Assembly (NCBI RefSeq): GCF_000766945.1
Contig: NZ_KN266209.1
Location: 1 to 64,000 of the forward strand
Length of the DNA stretch: 64,000 nucleotides
Reading direction: 5' to 3'
Origin: Cellvibrio mixtus subsp. mixtus J3-8
GTDB lineage: Bacteria; Pseudomonadota; Gammaproteobacteria; Pseudomonadales; Cellvibrionaceae
Position numbers and translations under genes: made by a program. A model generated the notes under the pieces. That model ran no database searches. It was not told where the DNA came from and saw nothing but the letters and a program-made list of their open reading frames with translations. Shown here in pieces: positions 19,403-29,428 of the stretch (positions are counted from its first letter, which is position 1; every line of letters starts with the position of its first letter).

Positions 19403-21037
19403 CTAGCGACTGCAACAAACCCTGTTACGCCCCTCGCTCTTGGCACGATAGAGTGCAGCATCAGCCTCTTGTAGTAGTTGCTCCGCGCGATCCATACCGG
19501 GACGGTAAGCGGCAATACCCGCGCAGAGACTCACATTAAAATTAATATCACCTGCGCTGAAACTGATATCGCGGAACCGCTGGCGAACATCCTCCATTAG
19601 CAATAGCGCCTCATCTCGCCCGCAACGCGGCAGCACCGCCACAAACTCTTCGCCGCCGTAACGCCCCACAGCATCGGTTTTGCGCAGACGCTGGCGCAAT
19701 AGATGGGCAATAGCTTTGATGACTTTGTCACCCGCAGGATGCCCGTAGGTATCATTGATCTGCTTGAAATGATCCAGGTCCAACATCACCACACTCAATT
19801 CATCGCCATTGCGCATGGTACGGCTCAGCTCGATATCCACCTGCTCTTTGATACGCGAATGTTTGAGCAAGCCGGTCAAGCTATCGCGATCCAATGCATC
19901 GCTCAATTGCCGGCTGCGTGCTGCACGAGTGGATACAGCGGTTATCAATTCGCGGTCACTCAACGGTTTGCTCAGGAAATCATCTCCCGCTCGCCCAAGC
20001 GCTACCGCACGTTTCTCAACATCTTGTTCAGACGATAGATACGTAATCGGAACCCGCAACCAATCCTGGTTCAAGCGAATAACTTGTGCCAGCTCTATGC
20101 CATTACACACTGGCATATTGATATCCAGCAAAACCAGATCGGGATGGAAGTCCTGTAATAACTCAAAAATATTGCGCGGATTATTGCTAATCTCAGCATG
20201 AATTCCCGCTGCTTTCAGCACTAGCTTGTAATGCTCAGCCAATGACAAATCATCATCAATAATTAATACCCTGTGGGGAGCACTGCGGTGACGATCCAGA
20301 TAAAACTCAAAACAATCCACCAACCGGATCGTATCCAATGGCTTTACAAAATAACCCACCGCACCCGCGCGTACAGCCGCATGGTAGGCATCAAAATCCG
20401 TGCGGGTGGAAACAAAAATCACCGGTATCGGTGCCGGTAGATGTTGTTGCAAGATCATTACCGCTTCCGGTGCTTCACGCCCCTCTTCAACAAACATGAT
20501 GTCGCAAATCATAAAATCGGGAGGGCGACGCAGTACTTCCGCCTCGGCAGCAGCAATGGTGGCAAAGTGTTCAACCTGGTGGCCGAAATGGCGCAGCGTC
20601 ATACAGACTTCATCGGCGATATCCGGATCATCCTCAAGAACATAAATAAGCGTGTTAGTTTTTTGTGGTGTTGTTTGCGAAACCAAAGGCATAGGTTTGT
20701 TATTGCGTTCTGCCTGCAAATCGCCGCCCAAAGCGGCAACGGCAACGGAAAACACCCGTAGCAACCCCATATCCAGCGCTTTACCCGCCAACCATTCCTG
20801 CGCTTGTAACTCCAGTTTTTTTGCTTGCTTGCCTAAATCAGTAAAGCCGAAACTACCAGCGGAACCCGCTAATTTGTGCAGCCGATGATTAAGCTGCCCC
20901 AGTGCCTCTGCACGCAATTCAGGGTTAGCCAAATCATTTACGAGTTTGCGTAGCTGTTGCAGTTCGGCGGGCAAGCGCGCGGCATAATCATCACGCAATG
21001 CTTGAAGTCTGGCTGCGATGTCAGCGTTTTTGTCCAT
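19403..21037 (-). CDS. Hpt-REC-REC-GGDEF diguanylate cyclase
   Basis: 544 residues. An N-terminal histidine phosphotransfer domain has HKLAGSAGSFG with His54; receiver 1 (about 132-250) shows VLEDDPD, the phospho-acceptor in MICDIMF and the KPLD lysine; receiver 2 (about 256-375) shows LIIDDDLS, LLDINMP and SKPLS; the GGDEF domain (about 385-544) has DLDHFKQINDTYGH and the active site GGEEF. An RxxD inhibitory site (RKTD) stands five residues before GGEEF, so product inhibition is expected. It makes cyclic-di-GMP under phosphorelay control. The Hpt and two receivers make it a plausible relay partner of the hybrid kinase at 25.3-29.3 kb (inference). Confidence 0.93.
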   Translation of the reverse strand: MDKNADIAARLQALRDDYAARLPAELQQLRKLVNDLANPELRAEALGQLNHRLHKLAGSAGSFGFTDLGKQAKKLELQAQEWLAGKALDMGLLRVFSVAVAALGGDLQAERNNKPMPLVSQTTPQKTNTLIYVLEDDPDIADEVCMTLRHFGHQVEHFATIAAAEAEVLRRPPDFMICDIMFVEEGREAPEAVMILQQHLPAPIPVIFVSTRTDFDAYHAAVRAGAVGYFVKPLDTIRLVDCFEFYLDRHRSAPHRVLIIDDDLSLAEHYKLVLKAAGIHAEISNNPRNIFELLQDFHPDLVLLDINMPVCNGIELAQVIRLNQDWLRVPITYLSSEQDVEKRAVALGRAGDDFLSKPLSDRELITAVSTRAARSRQLSDALDRDSLTGLLKHSRIKEQVDIELSRTMRNGDELSVVMLDLDHFKQINDTYGHPAGDKVIKAIAHLLRQRLRKTDAVGRYGGEEFVAVLPRCGRDEALLLMEDVRQRFRDISFSAGDINFNVSLCAGIAAYRPGMDRAEQLLQEADAALYRAKSEGRNRVCCSR

Positions 21038-21351
21038 GAATACCTGGCCTATGGAAAGGGGTGGTATTAATCAGGACACCCACCCGCAACTTATTACTTA
21101 TCAGAAATTATTAATAATCGAGCTAAATAATAGGTGTGAAACGCCAGTTTGGCGAATTTCCATAGCTCTCATCAATAACCGTAAATCGACAGTATAAAAA
21201 AACCTTATTTCTTTGAAAAAATATTATGTATCAAGTTAGCAGCCCACGCATAAAGCCTGACTATACTCAGCCAAGGAAGCTGCTAACCCTTTCACGTTAT
21301 CTCATTAGTTTGTATCCACTCATTTATTTAACCAAGTAACCCAAAAAGCTG
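21038..21351. other. 314-bp divergent intergenic region
   Basis: Lies between the divergent cyclase and HD-GYP genes and must hold both promoters. It is AT-rich. The only structure seen is an inverted repeat CGCCA-GTT-TGGCG (21142-21154) with matching GAAA/TTTC flanks, which could be an operator shared by both genes. No sigma-70 promoter stands out. Confidence 0.45.
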
Positions 21352-22575
21352 ATGTTAAAACGAATTGCTGTTAAAGATATGAAACTCGGCATGTTCATTT
21401 GTGAATTTTGTGGTTCATGGATGGAGCATCCTTTTTGGAAAACCCGCTTTTTGCTGGAAGACGAGAAAGATCTGCGCGCAATTCTGGCAAGTGGCATTAA
21501 AGAACTATGGATTGACGTGAGCCAGGGGCTGGATGTGAGTGGCGACATCACAGGCAAAACCGAAGCCGAAGTTGAACAAGAAACTGAAGCGTTATTATTA
21601 GAGGCAGAAAAACCAACATCGACTGAACGTGTTTCACTTGATGAAGAAATCCGTACTGCTGCACGATTGTGTAATAACGCAAAAAAAGCCGTTATCGAAA
21701 TGTTTAGCGATGCCCGCATGGGCAAAGCCATTGAAATTGAAAAAGCACAAGAATTGGTGGAGGAGATTTCCAACTCGGTATTGCGTCAACCACATGCACT
21801 TATCAGCCTGGCCCGTTTAAAAACAGCCGATGAATACACCTATCTGCATTCCGTGGCCGTATGCGCATTAATGATTGCTCTCGCGCGACAATTAAGCCTG
21901 GATGAAAGCACGGTACGCGATGCGGGTTTGGCGGGTTTGTTACACGATATCGGCAAAATTGCCATTCCATTGAAGGTACTCAACAAACCGGGGAAATTGA
22001 CTGACGAAGAATTTTCGATTGTGAAATCACATCCGGAAGTCGGTGCAAAAATTTTAATCGAAAGTTATCAAGTCCCACCGATGGTATTGGACGTTTGCCT
22101 TCACCATCACGAAAAAGTCGACGGTACCGGATACCCTTACGGACTAAAGGGAAGCAATATCAGTTTGTTCGCGAAAATGGGCTCAGTATGTGATGTCTAT
22201 GATGCAATTACCTCCAATCGCCCTTACAAAAAAGGTTGGTCACCAGCCGATTCCATTCGCAAAATGGCCGAATGGAGTAAGGGGCATTTTGATGAGGCCG
22301 TATTTCAGGCATTTGTTAAAACGGTAGGTATTTACCCCACAGGTTCACTGGTGAGATTGGAAAGCGGGCGACTCGCCGTGGTCATCGAACAAAACGATAC
22401 ATCTTTGCTTTTGCCCAAAGTAAAAATATTTTTTTCTGCAAAAACCAAAATGCCAATCATCCAGGAAATATTGGATTTATCCAAATTACAAGGCAAAGAG
22501 AAAATCATCGGCCGTGAATCGCCTGATGATTGGGGCTTCAAAAACCTGGATGTACTTTGGTCGGGTATAACTTGA
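21352..22575 (+). CDS. HD-GYP cyclic-di-GMP phosphodiesterase (DUF3391 N-terminus)
   Basis: 407 residues. The N-terminal domain (KRIAVKDMKLGMFICE, ELWIDVSQGLD) is the DUF3391 module common on HD-GYP proteins. The catalytic domain spans about 150-340: His166 (YLHSVAV), the HD pair H198-D199 in LLHDIGKI, and HHHEKVDGTGYP with GYP at 260-262. All metal ligands look intact, so it should hydrolyse cyclic-di-GMP. It diverges from the Hpt-REC-REC-GGDEF cyclase, pairing synthesis with breakdown at one locus. It ends only 6 bases from the convergent receiver gene with no terminator between. Confidence 0.94.
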   Translation: MLKRIAVKDMKLGMFICEFCGSWMEHPFWKTRFLLEDEKDLRAILASGIKELWIDVSQGLDVSGDITGKTEAEVEQETEALLLEAEKPTSTERVSLDEEIRTAARLCNNAKKAVIEMFSDARMGKAIEIEKAQELVEEISNSVLRQPHALISLARLKTADEYTYLHSVAVCALMIALARQLSLDESTVRDAGLAGLLHDIGKIAIPLKVLNKPGKLTDEEFSIVKSHPEVGAKILIESYQVPPMVLDVCLHHHEKVDGTGYPYGLKGSNISLFAKMGSVCDVYDAITSNRPYKKGWSPADSIRKMAEWSKGHFDEAVFQAFVKTVGIYPTGSLVRLESGRLAVVIEQNDTSLLLPKVKIFFSAKTKMPIIQEILDLSKLQGKEKIIGRESPDDWGFKNLDVLWSGIT

Positions 22576-22581
22576 TTACAA

Positions 22582-22968
22582 TCATTGTTGGCGCCCCCAA
22601 ATATCGCGCAACTGTTGCGCGAGGGTCATGGGATCAAACGGTTTAGCAATAACACCCACTGCGCCCATTTCAATATACGCCTGCACTTCCTGCGGCTGAA
22701 CTTTAGCGGTCATAAAAACCACCGGTGTTTTTTCCAGCTCTGAAAAACCACGCAAGCCTTTCAATGTTTCAGGGCCGTCCATACCGGGCATCATTACATC
22801 GAGTAAAATCAAATCCGGATTAAAAGCTACTGCTTTTTGCAATGCATCGCCGCCACAGGAACAAGCCTCCACCACAAAACCGCTAATTGTTTCCAGCACC
22901 ATCATGGCAATGGCCTGGATATCAGGATCGTCCTCAACATATAAAATCCGGGTTAATTCACGATTCAT
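22582..22968 (-). CDS. Single-domain response regulator (CheY-like receiver)
   Basis: 128 residues, receiver domain only. Acidic pocket YVEDDPD at the N-terminus, phospho-acceptor Asp in LILLDVMMPGMDG, Thr in VVFMTAKV, and Lys in IAKPFDP. It follows the sensor kinase gene by 27 bases and is probably its partner, passing signal by protein contact or back into a relay. No output domain is present. Confidence 0.93.
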   Translation of the reverse strand: MNRELTRILYVEDDPDIQAIAMMVLETISGFVVEACSCGGDALQKAVAFNPDLILLDVMMPGMDGPETLKGLRGFSELEKTPVVFMTAKVQPQEVQAYIEMGAVGVIAKPFDPMTLAQQLRDIWGRQQ

Positions 22969-22995
22969 TGTGTCATCACCTTATCAATAGGAAAT

Positions 22996-25317
22996 TTATT
23001 CTGCACGCTCGTGCAAAGGAAATATCGCATAAAAAGTGGCGCCCTTACCTGGTTCGGAATCAAATCCAATTGTGCCCTGCATACGTTCAACAAATGCTTT
23101 ACTAATTGCCAATCCCAAACCTGTGCCACCGCGTCTGCGCGAATCGGAAGAATCAGCCTGGGAAAATTTTTGGAAAATGCGCGTACGAAACTCTTCACTT
23201 ACACCGGGCCCATGATCGACCACCGCAATCTTTACATGATTATGTTGCCGGTTAACCACAATTTCCACTTGCCCTTGTGATGATGAGAACTTCACAGCAT
23301 TGGAAATTAGATTGGCCAGCACTTGTTGCAAACGCTGGGCATCAATCAATACCTGTTCATTAGTCAAATCAGTTTGCAAGACCAGACCTACGCCAAAAGT
23401 ATCTGCATAGGAACTATTTCCCTCCAGCGACTGTTGCACGATTGGTAATAAAGGCTGGACGCGCAACTCAAACTCCATTTTACCGGCAAGGAGTTTTTCC
23501 ATATCGAGTAAATCATTAATCAATAAGGTGAGACGCAGGGAATTTTTATGGGCGATGGTGAGCATATTTTTTACTGTTTCCGGCAACTCACCCAACATCC
23601 CGCTGACCACCACCCCCAGCGCGCCGGAAATAGCGGTAAGTGGTGTGCGCAATTCATGGCTAATCGTTGAAACAAAATCGTTTTTCATTTGCTCAATACG
23701 TTTACGCTCAGTAATGTCTTGTACTATTGACCATATTTGCCGCTCTCCATTTTCGCCCTCAATAACCACTCCATTTAACAGAACAGCAACAAGCTGACCA
23801 TTTTTATGGATATAGTGTTTTTCGTAAGGGCCATAGCGCCCACTGATGTGCAGTGCCTCCAACTGCTCTGATTCATCCAACCGGTATTCTTTGGGAGTAA
23901 GCTGCCAATAACTCATGCCTGCCAACTCTTCCCGGGTATAACCGGTGAGTTTGCAAAACTCGGGATTGCATTCGATAAATTCTCCAGTCGCCATACGATT
24001 GAGCGTTATTGCCACCGGAGAAAGATTGTAGAGTGACGCTAATTTTTTTTGGCTCTGCACCATAGCGTGAAGGCTTTCTTCCGCCAAGGTGATATCAAGA
24101 TGAGTTCCGGACATCCATTCCGGCTGACCGTCAGCCGTGTAGTCAGTAATACGGCCACGGGACTGTATCCAGACCCAATGGCCATCTTTATGACGCATGC
24201 GAAACTTGGATTCGTAATTCGAAAGCTCTCCGGCAAAATAGCGATCAAGTACCTGCTTCACCTTTTCACGATCATCCGGATGCAACAGCTCCCTCCAGGT
24301 CACCACGCTTCTTGCATCCAACTCATCCAAACGGTAGCCCAACATACTCGTCCACCGGTCATTAAATTGTGTCTCGCCTGTTTGTACATTCCACCGCCAA
24401 GTACCTGCATCTGTCCCTGAGATGACCGACGCCAGGCTCGCTCGCTCATGCTCCAATTCGCGTTCATGCCGTTTAAGGTGGGAGACATCTGTACCTAAAA
24501 CAAATACACCTTTTACTTGTTCCTGATGTTTCACGGGAATAAACGTGATCTTCAGGTAAAGGTCATCGTTCACCCAACATTCAAAACTCACTCGCTCGCC
24601 CGAGCCATAACAATGCGACAAATGTGATTGGAATTGTATATAGGCATTCTCCCCGCCTATTTCCACGGGCGTTCGCCCCAATAACTGTTCCGGTTCCAGG
24701 CCAAACCACTTTTTGTATTTGTGGTTAACAAATATATAGCGCTGCTGAGCATCCAATTCCCCCACTAATAAAGGAGCAGCGTTTGACAGTACTTCGAACT
24801 GCTCTGCCTGGTGGCGGATTTGGGTATTGCGTTGATGGAGCAAAAAAAGACGCTCCACCTGACGCGCTAACAGTTCCAATGTCAGTTTGTCTTGCGGTGA
24901 TAACTTTCGCGGTACCCAATCAATAATACAAAGCGTACCTAATGCTATACCTTCACTCACTCTCAGGGGGGCACCGGCGTAAAAACGAATACCAGGCGCT
25001 TGTGTCACCAGGCAATTATCAATAAAACGGGGGTCCAGGGTTGCATCTTCAACCACCATCACCTGGTTTGGATCAAGTATGGCATGGGCGCAAAAAGCCA
25101 GGTCACGCGAAGTTTCGTAGCTATCCAGGCCTACAGCGGCCTTGAACCACTGGCGCTTCTCGTCCACCAAAGACACCACTGCTACAGGGACATTGCAAAT
25201 CATCGCCGCGAGTTGGACCAGCTCATCAAAAGCCTGCTCCGGCGGTGTATCCAGTACATCCAGTCGATACAAGCAAGCCAAACGCTCGGCTTCATTGTCA
25301 GGAAAAGGCGCTTTCAT
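22996..25317 (-). CDS. Soluble GAF-PAS sensor histidine kinase
   Basis: 773 residues from the ATG at 25317, which overlaps the TGA of the upstream kinase by one base (a GTG at 25320 is less likely). A GAF domain (about 15-165, starting with the common EAERLACLYRLDVLDT block), then three PAS domains with PAC motifs (about 175-540), HisKA with the phospho-acceptor in STISHELRTPLT, and an HATPase domain with N, G1 and G2 boxes (NLISNAVKF, DHGPGV, GGTGLGLAI). No membrane segment, so it senses a cytoplasmic cue. The kinase core is strikingly like that of the upstream gene, suggesting duplication. Cotranscribed with the receiver at 22582. Confidence 0.93.
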   Translation of the reverse strand: MKAPFPDNEAERLACLYRLDVLDTPPEQAFDELVQLAAMICNVPVAVVSLVDEKRQWFKAAVGLDSYETSRDLAFCAHAILDPNQVMVVEDATLDPRFIDNCLVTQAPGIRFYAGAPLRVSEGIALGTLCIIDWVPRKLSPQDKLTLELLARQVERLFLLHQRNTQIRHQAEQFEVLSNAAPLLVGELDAQQRYIFVNHKYKKWFGLEPEQLLGRTPVEIGGENAYIQFQSHLSHCYGSGERVSFECWVNDDLYLKITFIPVKHQEQVKGVFVLGTDVSHLKRHERELEHERASLASVISGTDAGTWRWNVQTGETQFNDRWTSMLGYRLDELDARSVVTWRELLHPDDREKVKQVLDRYFAGELSNYESKFRMRHKDGHWVWIQSRGRITDYTADGQPEWMSGTHLDITLAEESLHAMVQSQKKLASLYNLSPVAITLNRMATGEFIECNPEFCKLTGYTREELAGMSYWQLTPKEYRLDESEQLEALHISGRYGPYEKHYIHKNGQLVAVLLNGVVIEGENGERQIWSIVQDITERKRIEQMKNDFVSTISHELRTPLTAISGALGVVVSGMLGELPETVKNMLTIAHKNSLRLTLLINDLLDMEKLLAGKMEFELRVQPLLPIVQQSLEGNSSYADTFGVGLVLQTDLTNEQVLIDAQRLQQVLANLISNAVKFSSSQGQVEIVVNRQHNHVKIAVVDHGPGVSEEFRTRIFQKFSQADSSDSRRRGGTGLGLAISKAFVERMQGTIGFDSEPGKGATFYAIFPLHERAE

Positions 25318-28300
25318 CACGGTGATTCCGAACCCTGCCCCGTGGTTTTAGGGGGATAGGAAGCTGAAGGGGTGGCGGGTACAGCCGCTTGTGTCAAAAG
25401 CTCTTGTATCGCCGTTACGAACTCGACAAGTTTGACAGGCTTTTGCTTCCAATAAATCGCACGCCCGGCAATCTGTGGTGGACACGCTGCTCGCCCTTTA
25501 TCAACGTCTCCTGAAATCACCAAAATAGGAACAGGATGATCATTAAAAAGGGACTCACTCTTCCGTATTTGACTAAGGATATCTACTCCAAAAATATCAG
25601 GCAGATTTAAATCCAGAATTAATAAGTCGTAATGGCGCAATGCCAGATATTCAAGCGCGGCCGTTCCCGAGGTTACCGCATCCCACTCATATTCTGCGCG
25701 CGTGAGCACCGACTGCCAGAGGTTACTCACAGACTCATCATCTTCCACAATTAATAAATGCGGTTTGGTTTTACCGGGTTCAATACGTGTGGAAGGCGTT
25801 TTTGATGTTGCGTCTTCACAGGGTAAATCAAAATAAAAACTGGCGCCCTCACCGGGTATAGATTCAACACCTACTTTGCCACCCATGCGCTCAATAATTT
25901 CCTTACAAATCGCCAACCCCAAACCTGTCCCCCCTTTTTGCCGGGTGTCTGAAGAATCCGCCTGGGAAAACTTCTGGAACAGGCGCGCACGAAAAGATTC
26001 CGGAATTCCCGGGCCTTTATCGGTCACCACAACACGGACACTACCAAAATGCAACTCAACGTTGACAGCAACCTGGTCATTCAGTGGGGAGAACTTGGCA
26101 GCATTGGATAAATAATTGGCCAGCACTTGCAGTAAACGCTGGGCATCCACAATAACTTTTACATCAACAGCCGTTGGGGATAACTGGTACGTCACACCAT
26201 ATTGGGCAGCGAAGGCAGCATTGGATTCCATGCTCTGTTGAATCAATGGCAATAACATTTGTGATTGCAAATCAAAATGCATTTTACCGGCAACCAGTTT
26301 TTCCATATCCAGCAAATCATTGACCAGATGAATTAATCGCTGCGAATTATTGTGGGCGATCCGGATCATGCGCGTTGATTGTTCAGAGAGTGTGCCAGCG
26401 AGGCCATTAACCAGGATTCCCAGCGCACCGCTAATTGCGGTTAATGGTGTACGCAATTCATGACTGACCGTAGAAATAAATTCGGTTTTCATCTGATCGA
26501 TGCGTTTGATTTCACTGATGTCACGTGCGATGCCCAAAAATCCGGTAATTTTTCCTTCAACATCGCGCAGCGCAGAGATTGTGAGGATAACAGGGAATTG
26601 GCTGCCGTCTTTGCGCACATAACGCCATTCATTTTCATCGCTATTGCCTTCACGCGCTTTGGCAACAAAGGTTTCAAAGCCAGGTTTAACTTCGTAGCCC
26701 AACTCACACGTCAAGTGATGCGCATGCGCAACAATTTCTTCCGGTAAATGCATAATTGCTGGCGATTGTTTATCAATTATTTCGGCAGCGGTGTAACCCA
26801 ACATTAATTCCGCTCCCAAATTAAATGTTTTGATGGTGCCGTTAATATCGGTGGAAATAATAGCAACACTCGCTGCGTCCAGGATCGCCTTGCGCAATGA
26901 GTTGGTTTCTTGCAATTGTATTTCTGCTTGCTTGAGCGGTGTGATATCTGAAACATATCCATGCCAAAGAACACTGCCATCTTCCAGTTTTTCCGGAATG
27001 GATTCGACATGTGTCCAGATCATGCCACGCACCGGGTGGTTTACTCGCACGGTTGCAACCCAGGGTGTTAAATGCGATGCGGAATAGGAAACACTTTCAC
27101 TCACCCACCCCACATCATCCGGATGAATAACTTCAAATACTTTTTGTGCCGAAGTGGCAACATCTTCCGGTGCAACGTTATAAATATTTTTCATGCCGGG
27201 GCTGGCATAAGGGAAAAATGAACTGCCATCGGGGCGCAGCTGGAATTGATAGAGGAAACCTGGCAAACGCTCGCTGAGTTTTTGGAAACGGTTGAGGATA
27301 ATTTTTTTTTCGCGCTCCTGCTGCCAGCGCTCGACGACAGAACTTATCCAGCGCGCCAGCAAGCGCACAAAATCTTTATCCAGGGCATCGTATTGGTGAT
27401 GGCGGGTTTTGCGCGAGAAGAAACATAAAGTGCCGTATATACGATCATGAATCCATAACGGCACACCTATATACGTTTCAATTTGCGTAAGCAAATACGA
27501 TGGATGCTGCTTGTGTTCACTCGCCGGAATATCATCTTCTGCAAATACATCGCGCAACGCGACGGTAATACCGCAATAATTTTTACCCAGGTGGTTGGAG
27601 ATGGAAACATCTTTATTGCCCTGCGCAGAAAACTGCACATGCACGCGATAATCCTCACCATTGATTTCGCTGATAACACCGCAGCTCAACCCCAAATAGC
27701 GCGCCCCCAAACTCAGTGCCAAACGCAATTGTTCCGCCGGGTCCACCGCAGAAAGCGAAGCGATTTCATTAAGCGAATGCAACGCCGCTTGCTGGCGAAT
27801 GCTGACCAGCTCGGTATTTTTGCGCTCGGTAATATCGGTGTACACGCCCAACATCAGCGCAGCCCTGCCATCGGGCTGCCACTCCACGACTTTGCCGCGC
27901 GTGAGAATCCATTTGTAACTGCCGTCATGTACTTTAAGCCGATACTCATTTTCGTACATGGCGGTCTCGCCTTTGATGTGGCGAATAATATCGCTGTAAC
28001 TCACGCGTTTGTCGGCGGGGTGGACCCGACTCATCCACTCATCCAGATCCAGCGAGCTCGGTGACTCGGGAGGAATACCACACAACTGGCGCCACTCCGG
28101 CGAAAAGATCGCTTTATCGTGGGCGATATCCCACTCCCAAAAGCCGGAATCACTGCTGCGCAATGCCAGTGCCAGGCGCTGGCGCGCCTGTTCGCTCTGG
28201 GCGTGTTCTGCTCCCATTTGCTGGCTGTAATGGTTGATAAGTTGTTTGATGTAAGAGCGATTCAAACGAATAAATCCAACCAACAACAATTGCGCACACA

Positions 28301-29309
28301 CCAATGCCGCCAACCATTTGGCAATCACCCGCTGGCGAATAGACTGGTAACTGTCATAGGCCCGGGTGATGTCATTCCACACCAGCATCGCCAAACCGGA
28401 ATCCTCATCGGGCACTTCCACCTGTTTAACCGGCCACCAGGAAACCAGAAACGTTTTACCGGCGTCCTGCAGTAAATGCCCCTGCTGGTTAATAGGAATC
28501 AAGCCGCGACTCCACCAGCTATTCAATTGTGGGTCGCTACTTTCCTCAAGGCGCCAGTCATCAACGACGGTAGGATTTTTTTGATTAAGGGTCTGGCGGA
28601 TTTGCTCCCACAATACTTGCTCAACAGCTGCCTTGCGCAAGAACATCGCCATTTGCATCGGCAGCGGCTCACCATCCCGGCTTTGCGGGATAGAGGACAT
28701 CCCCACCTCCAACACGGCAATAACCCCGCCAGATTGATCTTCCCGCGCCATAATAGGTAGCACCGCGCGATGGCCGCTGCCATGGCGGGAAATATCTTCC
28801 CCCCAGCCGGGCAAACCGGAACTGAAAGCATTGGTGACCAAGGGGCGCAAACCACTCAGGCTATCGCCAAAGCGATCCGGGCGATGCATACGCAAAAAGG
28901 CGATAGCACCGGGCGAATAATAAATACTGAGCTGGCGCACCCCCAGCGCCTCCATACTGCTCCAGCTATCGTGCAACATGGCTTGCAGCGCGGTGCGGGC
29001 GGCGCCAAGCTGTTCGGGGGTAACCTGGCCATCAGCGTTCGCAAACACCGCATGGGTGCGGCGAATTTCGTTAACAATCGCCACGTCCCGCACCAATAGC
29101 TGCGCCAATAACATGGCTTGCTGGGTAAGGTCGCGCCGACTGGCCTCCATATAATCTTTTTGGGTTTGGACGTTCCAGGCCAGGCGCTCTTCCCACACTT
29201 GTTGATGCACCTGCAAATCGGCGCGCATGAATAGTAAAAATACCAACGCCAGTGCCGTAGCAGATAGCCAGGGCAACCACTGGTAAAGGCGTTTAGTATT
29301 CGACTGCAT
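25317..29309 (-). CDS. Membrane-bound multi-PAS hybrid histidine kinase
   Basis: About 1330 residues. TM1 (about 12-30), a large periplasmic sensing region of some 290 residues, TM2 (about 325-345), then PAS, GAF, PAS, PAS, HisKA (STVSHELRTPLT), HATPase (NYLSNAAKF, DKGPGI, GGTGLGLAI) and a C-terminal receiver (IVEDDES, LLILDLNLPD, KQKPVK). The start at 29309 places the signal-anchor at the N-terminus; an upstream frame start at 29348 would add 13 residues. A hybrid kinase needs an Hpt protein to pass its phosphate on; the only Hpt in view is on the cyclase at 19.4-21.0 kb. First gene of a three-gene operon. Confidence 0.92.
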   Translation of the reverse strand: MQSNTKRLYQWLPWLSATALALVFLLFMRADLQVHQQVWEERLAWNVQTQKDYMEASRRDLTQQAMLLAQLLVRDVAIVNEIRRTHAVFANADGQVTPEQLGAARTALQAMLHDSWSSMEALGVRQLSIYYSPGAIAFLRMHRPDRFGDSLSGLRPLVTNAFSSGLPGWGEDISRHGSGHRAVLPIMAREDQSGGVIAVLEVGMSSIPQSRDGEPLPMQMAMFLRKAAVEQVLWEQIRQTLNQKNPTVVDDWRLEESSDPQLNSWWSRGLIPINQQGHLLQDAGKTFLVSWWPVKQVEVPDEDSGLAMLVWNDITRAYDSYQSIRQRVIAKWLAALVCAQLLLVGFIRLNRSYIKQLINHYSQQMGAEHAQSEQARQRLALALRSSDSGFWEWDIAHDKAIFSPEWRQLCGIPPESPSSLDLDEWMSRVHPADKRVSYSDIIRHIKGETAMYENEYRLKVHDGSYKWILTRGKVVEWQPDGRAALMLGVYTDITERKNTELVSIRQQAALHSLNEIASLSAVDPAEQLRLALSLGARYLGLSCGVISEINGEDYRVHVQFSAQGNKDVSISNHLGKNYCGITVALRDVFAEDDIPASEHKQHPSYLLTQIETYIGVPLWIHDRIYGTLCFFSRKTRHHQYDALDKDFVRLLARWISSVVERWQQEREKKIILNRFQKLSERLPGFLYQFQLRPDGSSFFPYASPGMKNIYNVAPEDVATSAQKVFEVIHPDDVGWVSESVSYSASHLTPWVATVRVNHPVRGMIWTHVESIPEKLEDGSVLWHGYVSDITPLKQAEIQLQETNSLRKAILDAASVAIISTDINGTIKTFNLGAELMLGYTAAEIIDKQSPAIMHLPEEIVAHAHHLTCELGYEVKPGFETFVAKAREGNSDENEWRYVRKDGSQFPVILTISALRDVEGKITGFLGIARDISEIKRIDQMKTEFISTVSHELRTPLTAISGALGILVNGLAGTLSEQSTRMIRIAHNNSQRLIHLVNDLLDMEKLVAGKMHFDLQSQMLLPLIQQSMESNAAFAAQYGVTYQLSPTAVDVKVIVDAQRLLQVLANYLSNAAKFSPLNDQVAVNVELHFGSVRVVVTDKGPGIPESFRARLFQKFSQADSSDTRQKGGTGLGLAICKEIIERMGGKVGVESIPGEGASFYFDLPCEDATSKTPSTRIEPGKTKPHLLIVEDDESVSNLWQSVLTRAEYEWDAVTSGTAALEYLALRHYDLLILDLNLPDIFGVDILSQIRKSESLFNDHPVPILVISGDVDKGRAACPPQIAGRAIYWKQKPVKLVEFVTAIQELLTQAAVPATPSASYPPKTTGQGSESP

Positions 29310-29428
29310 GGATGTCCCGGGGCAATTGTTATTGGTAAATCCACCCAAGAAAGCGGCGAAGTATTACCCCAGTGTAGTGCAAAATTATTGTGAAGCAGGC
29401 CCGTTCAGGCCCGTGTTGATCATCGGCC

